From contig CASFSH010000434.1 of NCBI GenBank assembly GCA_949297205.1, positions 1 through 8,517 on the forward strand: a stretch of DNA of 8,517 nucleotides. The letters run 5' to 3'. Shown here one piece after another: positions 1 to 6,337 of this stretch; position 1 is the stretch's first letter; each line of letters begins with the position of its first letter. The DNA is from an uncultured Bacillota bacterium. Its GTDB lineage: Bacteria > Bacillota > Clostridia > UBA1381. Made by a program: the position numbers and the translations under genes. The notes below the pieces were generated by a model. That model was not told where the DNA came from. It ran no database searches and saw nothing but the letters and a program-made list of their open reading frames with translations.

Positions 1-505
1 TTGGAATTGTCATTCCGCGTCTTTCGTCTATTTTTTCATACTCATCCATCCATGTCAAATCAGAGAACTGTTCCAGTTCTGTTATCTTATTTTCATTAAT
101 AATCGCATTGTTAAATTCAGAATATATATATACGGAATCTACATACATATATACATATTTAGTCATATTGATCGTACGAAATAAATCCGTACTTGCTCCT
201 GTATCAAAATTTACAAACCAGTCATTTATCATAAACATCTGAACACTGCTGTCATTTGCAATATAACTGCACATATTGTCAAATTCACTTATAATTGTAT
301 CTACTACATCTCTAACCTTATATATTTCAGAATTACTTTCAAGTTTTATTTTTTCATCAGCTGTTTTTTCAATATTATGATAATATACTGTGCTTAAAAC
401 AATGAAAGGAATAAAAAATAAAATCAATATTAATATCAGATTCCTGTAAAATAAGCTGTCAAACTTATAATTTTTTATATATTTCCAAATATTGATTTTT
501 TTCAA
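1..505 (-). CDS. Membrane sensor histidine kinase of the YesM type, N-terminal part only (cut by window edge)
   Basis: The reading frame gives 168 residues before the window edge, so only the sensor end of the protein is seen. Residues 1-21 are a basic cytoplasmic tail, residues about 23-42 form one strongly hydrophobic membrane segment, and the rest looks like an extracytoplasmic ligand-binding region, probably Cache-like (a YIYSEFNN stretch near 126-133 and a TW pair near 151). The start is TTG: an in-frame TAA lies immediately before it, a GAGGTG ribosome site sits 7 nt upstream, and the first in-frame ATG is codon 78, past the membrane segment. The gene lies 14 nt after the response regulator, so the two are probably co-transcribed and act as a pair. 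The HAMP, histidine kinase and ATPase domains expected of the family would lie outside the window and are not seen. A membrane-anchored AraC regulator with a similar N-terminus is the main alternative. Confidence 0.75.
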   Translation of the reverse strand, partial: MKKINIWKYIKNYKFDSLFYRNLILILILFFIPFIVLSTVYYHNIEKTADEKIKLESNSEIYKVRDVVDTIISEFDNMCSYIANDSSVQMFMINDWFVNFDTGASTDLFRTINMTKYVYMYVDSVYIYSEFNNAIINENKITELEQFSDLTWMDEYEKIDERRGMTIP

Positions 506-512
506 TTATTTT

Positions 513-518
513 CACCTC
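513..518 (-). promoter_or_regulatory. Ribosome binding site that fixes the TTG start of the sensor kinase
   Basis: GAGGTG on the minus strand lies 7 nt before the TTG at 503-505. The upstream regulator ends in tandem stops TAA TGA, and the second stop overlaps the first bases of this site, so termination of one gene and initiation of the next are close enough for translational coupling. Confidence 0.7.
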
Positions 519-519
519 A

Positions 520-1521
520 TTATTTTTTTGATTTACGAATAAATTCTTTTGGAGTACAATTGTAAAAATTTTTAAAAACTTTTGAAAAATATCCTGAATT
601 ATTAAATCCACACGCAATACTAACATCATTGACTTTTTTATTTTGTCGAAGCATATTTCCTGCTTTTTCCATTCTAAGAGATAAAATATAATCGCTGAAA
701 TTAGCACCCATATTTTTCTTAAAAAATCTCGATAAATATACAGGAGACAATGCAACATCATCTGCAACAGATTGCAATGAAATATCCTCACAAAAATGAT
801 TTTCAATATATTTTTTTATAGTCTCTGTTAACTCATTATTTTCTCCGTTATACATAGCAAACAACTCATCAAAAAGATTATGTGCAATATCTGATAACAC
901 TGCTGTATCTTGTTGCGTCTGAAGTTCTTTTGCGTCAAACGGTTTCAAAATAACTTTTGAGTGGTTTAATAATCGTTCATATAATGATTCATATAAATCA
1001 TGCAGATAATAACCAATGTTTCTTGGAATTTCAATAAAAAGACTATCTATTAATTTATGTCCCTCTTCAGATTCATTTTCTTTTATATAAGAATAAAGCT
1101 GCTGTATTCTTTCATTAAATTTTCTTCTTTCCTGCATGCCATTATCATCAGAAAATTCCTTTCTGATACCGTCAAACACACTTTTCAATTCATCAAAATC
1201 AGTAGGTTTTAAAATATAATCTGTAACACGATATCTGACAGCAGATTTTGCATAATCAAAATCACTGTATCCACTCAATAAAACAACCTTTATGTGTGAT
1301 TTATTTTCATATATGTATTTTGCCAATTCAATACCTGAAACATTTGTCATTCTGATATCGGAAATTATTACATCAACGTCATGATCCTGTAAATATTCAA
1401 TAACTTCTATACCATCTTTAAAGCATTCAATACATTCAAAATCATCTATCTCGGCATTTATCATGGCAGAAACACCTTTTCTGATTACAAGTTCATCATC
1501 AACAACAATAACTTTATACAT
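520..1521 (-). CDS. YesN-type response regulator (REC domain plus AraC DNA-binding domain)
   Basis: This 333-residue transcription regulator is the partner of the sensor kinase encoded just downstream. Residues 1-118 form a receiver domain: acidic pair D8/D9, phospho-acceptor D55 in the ISDIRM motif, conserved S83 in LLSGY and K105 in the LKP motif. A linker of about 110 residues with helical character follows, then an AraC/XylS double helix-turn-helix at about 233-331. The first helix-turn-helix lies near 248-269 and the second near 297-319, containing the family-typical ACGFNNSGYFSKVFK run. All key residues are intact. The ATG has a GAAGG site 8 nt upstream. In this family such pairs usually control sugar uptake and glycan degradation genes; the fucosidase gene 241 bp upstream in the same direction is a plausible target, which is an inference from position. 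Confidence 0.93.
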   Translation of the reverse strand: MYKVIVVDDELVIRKGVSAMINAEIDDFECIECFKDGIEVIEYLQDHDVDVIISDIRMTNVSGIELAKYIYENKSHIKVVLLSGYSDFDYAKSAVRYRVTDYILKPTDFDELKSVFDGIRKEFSDDNGMQERRKFNERIQQLYSYIKENESEEGHKLIDSLFIEIPRNIGYYLHDLYESLYERLLNHSKVILKPFDAKELQTQQDTAVLSDIAHNLFDELFAMYNGENNELTETIKKYIENHFCEDISLQSVADDVALSPVYLSRFFKKNMGANFSDYILSLRMEKAGNMLRQNKKVNDVSIACGFNNSGYFSKVFKNFYNCTPKEFIRKSKK

Positions 1522-1556
1522 AAATCATACCTTCAAAATTAATATTATTATAAAAT

Positions 1557-1585
1557 ATTTTATCATTTTTTAACATTTCTGTCAA
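1557..1585 (-). promoter_or_regulatory. Sigma-A-like promoter of the two-component pair
   Basis: On the minus strand, TTGACA (1580-1585) is a perfect -35 box, followed by a 17-nt spacer and TAAAAT (1557-1562), one base from consensus. The predicted transcript would start near 1550 and leave a leader of about 28 nt containing the GAAGG ribosome site. It shows that the regulator can be expressed independently of the fucosidase gene. Confidence 0.75.
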
Positions 1586-1638
1586 CAAAAAAATCCTGTT
1601 TGAACTATTGTGGAATTTCTGTACTTTTTTAAACATTA

Positions 1639-1672
1639 AACCAATTAAAATAACATAATTAATCTTGTAAAA
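1639..1672 (-). repeat. Upstream motif copy A, similar to the sequence at 3086-3116
   Basis: Read on the minus strand, this segment begins TTTTACAAGA and ends TTTAATTGGTT. It matches the segment upstream of the fucosidase gene at 27 of 31 aligned positions with one 3-base gap. It lies about 55 bp upstream of the regulator's -35 box. It could be an operator for the AraC regulator, but both copies are very AT-rich and chance similarity is possible. Confidence 0.3.
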
Positions 1673-1700
1673 ATTGCCTTTAAAATCATCAAACAAAATC

Positions 1701-1732
1701 AGGGATAAAATCAACAAAATGATCTTATCCCT
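1701..1732 (-). terminator. Probable terminator after the fucosidase gene
   Basis: A 13-bp stem with one G-T wobble on the minus strand (AGGGATAAGATCA pairing with TGATTTTATCCCT) closes a 6-nt loop, 30 nt after the fucosidase stop. The sequence after the stem is T-rich (GATTTTGTTT) but lacks an unbroken U-run, so termination may be incomplete. It separates the fucosidase transcript from the two-component pair. Confidence 0.55.
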
Positions 1733-1762
1733 AAACTATAACCTTTTTATGTATAACAATAA

Positions 1763-3031
1763 TTATGCCTTTATACCTCCGCCTTCGCCGCAGTATAAAT
1801 CTAACTCGCCGTCAAGTTCAATTTTAATTACAGTACATACTTTGTTGCAAACATTCTGCGGAAGTTTTATCCATAAAATACCGGGCACTTCCATAAAACC
1901 GCCTATTTTATAAAATTCAAGTTCTGTTCCATTCTCCAATACAGTAATTTTTTTAATGTCATTTCTTATTCCTTTTACGCATATTTCATCAATTGGTAAA
2001 TCATAGTAGAACAAGTATAAACATTTATTATCCTCAGACATAGTTGATGATCCGAGAAAATGCCCGGCAGGCAATCCTCTTTTTGCGTCATAAATCGATT
2101 CTTTTACAGGATCAATCCATTCCCCAAGCTGCAGCAGTAATTTTTCATCACGCTCATCAATAGTTCCGTCAGGTTTCGGACCTATATCCAATAACATATT
2201 TCCTCCGCCTGAAATGCACTCTGTAAATATTCTGACAATTTGTCTTAATGATTTATAGTTATTGTCATTTTCCTTATATCCCCAGCTATCATTAAGAGTA
2301 ATACACAATTCCCATGGATCTTTTGGCGGAACAGTGGGCACACCTTGTTCCGGACATTTATAATCGCCATAACTGCCTATTCTTTCATTAACAACAGTAT
2401 CAGGGCTTAATTTTCTTATGTATTCACGCATTTCTTTGAATTTCCATTGCTCTTCTGTTCTTTCCCACGTTCCGTCAAACCAAAGTAAATCTATTTTACC
2501 AAAATTGGTTAATAATTCTGTAAGCTGTTCTTTATGAAATTTTAAAAATCTTTCCCATCTTTCCAGATCGTCCGGCTCATCCTGCGGAGGGGCAGTGTAT
2601 TTATTCGTTGCCCACCATTCGTCTGAATGAGGATGTATTGCTGCATAATCCTTATGATTCCAATCAAGATGAGAAAAATATAATCCAACCTTTAATCCCG
2701 CATTTCTCATTGCTTCACAGTAAGGAGCAATTAAGTCTCTTTTTGCAGGAGTTTTCTTTACAACATTCAAATCACTTGCTTTTGTATCCCATAATGCCAC
2801 ACCGTCATGATGTTTACTTGTTAAAACGGTATATTTAGCACCGCACTTTTTAAATAATTCTGCCCATTTCTCAGGATCATATTTTTCTGCCGTGAAACCA
2901 TTTAGCTGTTCCATATATTCATCATACGGTATTTCTCCTGAATAAAAAGACCATGATTCTGTAACTCCTTTAACTGCATATATTCCCCAATGCATAAAAA
3001 TTCCCAATTTAGCTCTTAAAAACCAATCCAT
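1763..3031 (-). CDS. Alpha-L-fucosidase, glycoside hydrolase family 29, cytoplasmic
   Basis: This 422-residue enzyme should hydrolyse terminal alpha-L-fucose from oligosaccharides by the retaining mechanism of GH29. The catalytic barrel fills about residues 1-315. Visible family motifs are GIFMHWG (10-16), the TSKHHDG substrate-binding histidines (71-77), LLWFDG (182-187) with D186 as the likely nucleophile, PWELCITLNDSWGY (239-252), and GGGNMLLDIGP (275-285). The acid/base residue varies between GH29 subfamilies and cannot be fixed here; E241 is only one candidate. Residues about 330-422 resemble a small C-terminal beta domain. There is no signal peptide or membrane segment, so it acts inside the cell on imported sugars. 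The ATG has GGAGG 7 nt upstream and lies right at the barrel start, so the N-terminus is short. It has its own promoter and a hairpin after the stop, so it is likely monocistronic. Exact linkage preference is unknown. Confidence 0.93.
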   Translation of the reverse strand: MDWFLRAKLGIFMHWGIYAVKGVTESWSFYSGEIPYDEYMEQLNGFTAEKYDPEKWAELFKKCGAKYTVLTSKHHDGVALWDTKASDLNVVKKTPAKRDLIAPYCEAMRNAGLKVGLYFSHLDWNHKDYAAIHPHSDEWWATNKYTAPPQDEPDDLERWERFLKFHKEQLTELLTNFGKIDLLWFDGTWERTEEQWKFKEMREYIRKLSPDTVVNERIGSYGDYKCPEQGVPTVPPKDPWELCITLNDSWGYKENDNNYKSLRQIVRIFTECISGGGNMLLDIGPKPDGTIDERDEKLLLQLGEWIDPVKESIYDAKRGLPAGHFLGSSTMSEDNKCLYLFYYDLPIDEICVKGIRNDIKKITVLENGTELEFYKIGGFMEVPGILWIKLPQNVCNKVCTVIKIELDGELDLYCGEGGGIKA

Positions 3032-3062
3032 ATTTTAACCTCCGATTTTCTTCTTTTTTTTA

Positions 3063-3091
3063 ATTATAGCACATTATATTTTTATAATCAA
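3063..3091 (-). promoter_or_regulatory. Extended -10 promoter of the fucosidase gene
   Basis: On the minus strand, TTGATT (3086-3091) is followed by a 17-nt spacer ending TGC and then a perfect TATAAT (3063-3068). TG one base before the -10 box makes an extended -10 element. The predicted leader is about 25 nt and carries the GGAGG site. The -35 box is only 17 bp from the -35 box of the divergent rqcH promoter. Confidence 0.75.
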
Positions 3092-3116
3092 TTAAATTTA
3101 CATTATTCTTGTAAAA
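3086..3116 (-). repeat. Upstream motif copy B, overlapping both divergent -35 boxes
   Basis: Read on the minus strand, this 31-bp segment starts TTTTACAAGA and ends TTTAATTGATT. It is similar to copy A at 1639-1672 in the same orientation. Its ends contain the -35 boxes of rqcH and of the fucosidase gene, so part of the similarity may simply reflect promoter sequence. A bound regulator here could act on both promoters. Confidence 0.3.
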
Positions 3117-3137
3117 TTTTTATAACTATGTTATAAT
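3109..3137 (+). promoter_or_regulatory. Sigma-A-like promoter of rqcH
   Basis: TTGTAA (3109-3114), a 17-nt spacer and a perfect TATAAT (3132-3137) are followed by a leader of nearly 60 nt that ends in GGAGG (3189-3193), 7 nt before the ATG. No clear secondary structure or small reading frame was seen in the leader. Confidence 0.75.
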
Positions 3138-3200
3138 ATAATATGACATTATATTTCAATAATAAGTATAGTTGCAGAATATTTTATCGGAGGATTTAAT

Positions 3201-4946
3201 ATGGCATTTGACACATTAACAATACAACAGCTTGTTTATGAACTGAATAATAAACTAACGGGCGGAAGAATAGAAAAAATACACCAGCCGGAAAAAGACG
3301 AAATAATAATTATTATTAAAACATATACCGAAACTCACAGACTTGTTATCTCTGCCAATGCTGCACAACCGAGAATGCATCTCACATCAGTGCAAAAAGA
3401 AAACCCGCAGAAGGCGCCTATGTTCTGTATGCTTCTCAGAAAACATTTGCAAAGCGGCAGACTTATTGGTATTTCACAAATTGATTATGAAAGAATAATC
3501 CGGATAGATATTGATTCATATGATGAATTGGGTGATCTCACAAGAAAATACCTGTTTTGTGAAATAATGGGCAGACATTCTAATATTATTCTTACCACAC
3601 CCGATTTTAAAATTATAGACAGTATAAAACATATAGACCTATCTGTAAGCTCTGTAAGACAAATTTTACCCGGTCTTTTATATACCTCCCCTCCGTCACA
3701 GGACAAAATCCCGATTTTATCAGATAAAATCACACCGGATATCTTGGATTTTTCAAAAGAAGGTATAACACCTGATAAGGTAATAATGAATACAGTATCG
3801 GGTATCGGTCCCATGTCTGCCCGTGAAGCGGTATTTAATGCTGCCGGAGAAATAAAGGACTGTTCTCAGCTGTCTCAAACAATAAAAGACAAAATAGCAA
3901 ATGAAACTATAAACCTTAAACATTACCCTGTAAATCCTTGTATAATTATTGATAAAACCACAGGAAAAATTATAGATTTTTCTGTCTTTGAAATAAAACA
4001 ATATTCCTCTGCGGCAAAGGTTGTTTTTTATGACAGTTTAAACGAATTATTGGATATTTTCTATAAAGACCGTGACAGTTTTGAGAGAATGAAACAGAAA
4101 AGTTCAGACCTTGTACATCTGCTCAATACAAACATAGACCGTATTTCAAAGAAAATTTCAATACTCAAAAAAACAGTGGATGAAGCTAAAAATAAAGAAA
4201 CATATAAAATAAAAGGAGATTTACTAACAGCTAATTTGTATAAAATAAAACAAGGAGATAAAGTTGCCGTACTGGAAAATTATTACGATGATAATCTTTC
4301 GAATATATCTATAGATCTTAATCCCGGATTTACACCTTCACAGAATGCACAACGGTATTATAAACTATATCAAAAAGCAAAAAATGCAGAAATAGAAGCT
4401 GCAAAACAGTTTAATACTGCCTTTAATGATTTGCAGTATCTTGAATCAACTCTTGTCCTTACCCAAAACGCACAATCAGAATCTGATTTGAATGCAATAC
4501 GGAATGAGTTATCCGAACTTGGTTATATGAAAAGAAAAACAACCGCAAAAAAGCAAAAACTGCAAAATACATCTAAACCTCATCATTATATCAGCAGTGA
4601 CGGATTCGATATTTATGTTGGGAAAAACAACTCGCAAAATGATTACCTTACTTTAAAATTTGCCAACTCACAGGATATATGGTTTCACACAAAAAAAATC
4701 CACGGTTCTCATACGATTATTAAATTGGGCATTAATAAAGACGTTCCGGCTACAACAATAAAAGAAGCTGCAATTCTTGCAGCTTACTATTCAAAAGGCC
4801 GTGATTCATCAAATGTACCTGTAGATTATACTACGGTAAAAAACGTAAGAAAGCCAAACGGTGCAAAACCGGGAATGGTTATATATGATTTCTATAACAC
4901 AATTTATGTTACTCCTTCCCTTCCCGATTTAAAAAAAATCAACTGA
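3201..4946 (+). CDS. rqcH: RqcH (Rqc2/NEMF homologue), ribosome quality control, NFACT protein
   Basis: RqcH binds stalled large ribosomal subunits carrying peptidyl-tRNA and directs the addition of C-terminal alanine tails that mark the nascent chain for proteolysis. The 581-residue length fits the bacterial family (about 570). Residues 1-190 are NFACT-N, starting MAFDTLTIQQLVYEL. A helix-hairpin-helix region follows near 199-214 (VSGIGPMSAREA). Coiled-coil segments flank residues about 283-340 and 385-445. The C-terminal NFACT-R domain at 460-575 carries DIWFHTKKIHGSH (492-504), YYSKGRDSSNVPVDYT (529-544) and the KPNGAKPGMV run (551-560). Older annotation calls this family fibronectin-binding protein FbpA; the domain order supports the ribosome role. 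Position 97, reported as Asp in Bacillus, is Glu here (E97-R98). The gene has its own promoter and its last 8 bp overlap the convergent transporter gene. No terminator was seen downstream. Confidence 0.95.
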   Translation: MAFDTLTIQQLVYELNNKLTGGRIEKIHQPEKDEIIIIIKTYTETHRLVISANAAQPRMHLTSVQKENPQKAPMFCMLLRKHLQSGRLIGISQIDYERIIRIDIDSYDELGDLTRKYLFCEIMGRHSNIILTTPDFKIIDSIKHIDLSVSSVRQILPGLLYTSPPSQDKIPILSDKITPDILDFSKEGITPDKVIMNTVSGIGPMSAREAVFNAAGEIKDCSQLSQTIKDKIANETINLKHYPVNPCIIIDKTTGKIIDFSVFEIKQYSSAAKVVFYDSLNELLDIFYKDRDSFERMKQKSSDLVHLLNTNIDRISKKISILKKTVDEAKNKETYKIKGDLLTANLYKIKQGDKVAVLENYYDDNLSNISIDLNPGFTPSQNAQRYYKLYQKAKNAEIEAAKQFNTAFNDLQYLESTLVLTQNAQSESDLNAIRNELSELGYMKRKTTAKKQKLQNTSKPHHYISSDGFDIYVGKNNSQNDYLTLKFANSQDIWFHTKKIHGSHTIIKLGINKDVPATTIKEAAILAAYYSKGRDSSNVPVDYTTVKNVRKPNGAKPGMVIYDFYNTIYVTPSLPDLKKIN

Positions 4947-5862
4947 AAACAGACATATATGAAAGCATTAAAGGCATTGTTATTGCCGATAATATTGTAG
5001 ACACGGCAAATATTTCAGATGCATAAACTGCATTTTTGTCGTGTTCTACAGCAAATAAAATACCGATTGTTGCCGACGGCGCACAAACCGAAAGCATAAC
5101 TGTCATATATGCAATTTTATTTGCCGGAATAAAGCACATCAACGGTATTATTATAAGAGGAATTAATATTAGTCTGAAAAACACCGTCATAAATATTCTT
5201 TTATTTTTTATTATATTCAAAAAATTACTTTGTGCTATCGTTATACCGGATACTATCATTGCAAGGGGTGTATTCATAGACCCGATATACTCCAACGGTT
5301 GTTCAATAATTTCAGGCAGCCGTATATTTAATATATAAAATACAACTCCGAGAGTAATAGATATAATTACAGGAGATTTAAGTACGTTCAAAATCTCTTT
5401 TTTGGAAAATTCACCTTTTATGACTGACAGACCATGCGACCATGTAAGAAAATTAAAAACCGTTACATACGCTGTTGCATACAAAACTCCTTCTGCACCG
5501 AAAACCCCCTCCGCAAGCGGTATTCCCATAAATCCACAATTAGTGTAAACCAATGAAAATCTTTCTATGCTGTATTCGTATTTTTCATTTTTTCTTATCA
5601 GAATGTTGGATATAACAATCATAAGAATATGAGAAATTACACTTAATAAAAATGACGCTGCAAGACCTTTTAAAAGTTCTGCGGAAAAATCAGTTTGATA
5701 TGAAGTAAAAATAAAAATAGGAGAAACAATTTTTAATAAAAGAGACGAAAAATATTTTTCTCCCTCTTTTGCAATTAATTTTGTTTTATAACATCCTATT
5801 CCAACACAGATTATTGCAAACATTATAATAACCTGCTTAAGCAATATCAATGAGTATTGCAT
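4939..5862 (-). CDS. AEC-family permease (auxin efflux carrier superfamily), substrate unknown
   Basis: The 307-residue protein is almost entirely hydrophobic, with about ten predicted membrane helices in two halves, the usual size and layout of bacterial AEC carriers. Family motifs include NCGFMGIPL (108-116) in the fourth helix area, SMNTPLAMIVSG (195-206) at the repeat in the second half, and CAPSATIG (260-267). Bacterial members with known function carry malate, malonate or other organic acids, but nothing here identifies the substrate. The ATG has GGAGG 6 nt upstream. It lies 70 nt after the RseC-like gene in the same direction, with no convincing promoter between them, so co-transcription with the recN group is likely. 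Its stop codon lies inside the last codons of the convergent rqcH, and a run of eight T follows the stop without a clear stem before it. Confidence 0.9.
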   Translation of the reverse strand: MQYSLILLKQVIIMFAIICVGIGCYKTKLIAKEGEKYFSSLLLKIVSPIFIFTSYQTDFSAELLKGLAASFLLSVISHILMIVISNILIRKNEKYEYSIERFSLVYTNCGFMGIPLAEGVFGAEGVLYATAYVTVFNFLTWSHGLSVIKGEFSKKEILNVLKSPVIISITLGVVFYILNIRLPEIIEQPLEYIGSMNTPLAMIVSGITIAQSNFLNIIKNKRIFMTVFFRLILIPLIIIPLMCFIPANKIAYMTVMLSVCAPSATIGILFAVEHDKNAVYASEIFAVSTILSAITMPLMLSYMSVFS

Positions 5863-5913
5863 TTTTATCCTCCGTTTTAATCAATCAATTGTTTAAAGTA
5901 ATTCTTTTTATAT

Positions 5914-5941
5914 ACTCAATAACACATTGTTTTCATTGAGT
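5914..5941 (-). other. Hairpin at the end of the RseC-like gene
   Basis: ACTCAAT and ATTGAGT form a 7-bp stem that can extend by four inner pairs (AACA with TGTT) across a 3-nt bulge. On the minus strand it covers the last codons and stop of the RseC-like gene. No T-run follows on either side (ATATAAAAAG on the minus strand), so it is not a typical intrinsic terminator. It may protect or attenuate the message before the transporter gene. Confidence 0.35.
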
Positions 5942-6337
5942 AACTATTTCTGTTATTTTTGTATTCAAAGGTTTTTTTCTCTTCTTATCGTAAAAATGAA
6001 GAATAATAAATGCTAATATAAATAAAACAAAACCGCATATCATCGACTTTGCTTCATTAAATCCTATTTTTTCGCCTGCAAAATATCCTGCACATAGAAA
6101 AACTATAGGTAATATATAAACTAAAAAAGCAGAAAACAAAACAGATTTGGTTTCTGTTTCAATAATAACGCATTCACCGACCTTTGCTCCCAGTGAATTA
6201 TCTGCTTCAATCGTGTTATTTTCTATCTTGCAGCCGCCTGTACAGTTTGCACACGACCCGCCGCACATGGTTGGTCTGTCAACAATTATTATAGCTTTAT
6301 CACCCTCAATCCGGGTTACTGTTCCCTTTGTCTGCAC
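5933..6337 (-). CDS. RseC/SoxR-reducing-system-like membrane protein with four-cysteine motif
   Basis: With a GTG start this is a 134-residue protein. Residues 1-65 form a soluble N-terminal part with a C-x3-C-x2-C-x3-C cluster (C25, C29, C32, C36 in CGGSCANCTGGC), a likely metal or iron-sulfur site. Two membrane helices follow at about 67-87 and 96-115, then a basic cytoplasmic tail. This is the arrangement of the RseC/MucC family, whose proteobacterial members take part in sigma-E control or in reducing SoxR together with Rnf-like proteins; no sigma-E, SoxR or Rnf gene is in the window, so the role here is unknown. An ATG at 6368-6370 would give 145 residues, but AAAGGGG lies 8 nt before the GTG and the family normally starts close to the GTVTRIEGDKA segment. 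The gene overlaps recN by 32 bp. Confidence 0.85.
   Translation of the reverse strand: MQTKGTVTRIEGDKAIIIVDRPTMCGGSCANCTGGCKIENNTIEADNSLGAKVGECVIIETETKSVLFSAFLVYILPIVFLCAGYFAGEKIGFNEAKSMICGFVLFILAFIILHFYDKKRKKPLNTKITEIVTQ

Noticed and set aside
465..806. 113-residue minus-strand open frame overlapping the regulator and kinase starts
   Set aside because: It is a frame shadow of the AraC domain coding region; the in-frame regulator has complete family motifs across the same bases.
1514..1717. 67-residue minus-strand open frame between the regulator and fucosidase genes
   Set aside because: It runs through the regulator's promoter and overlaps its start; composition is low-complexity AT-driven and no ribosome site or family resemblance was seen.
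4968..4983. GGCATTGTTATTGCC as a terminator for rqcH
   Set aside because: Only a 4-bp stem forms, no T-run follows, and the bases are coding sequence of the transporter.
5863..5932. Possible promoter for the AEC transporter (TTGAGT, 16-nt spacer, TTTAAA)
   Set aside because: Both boxes match only four of six consensus bases, which is expected by chance in sequence this AT-rich.
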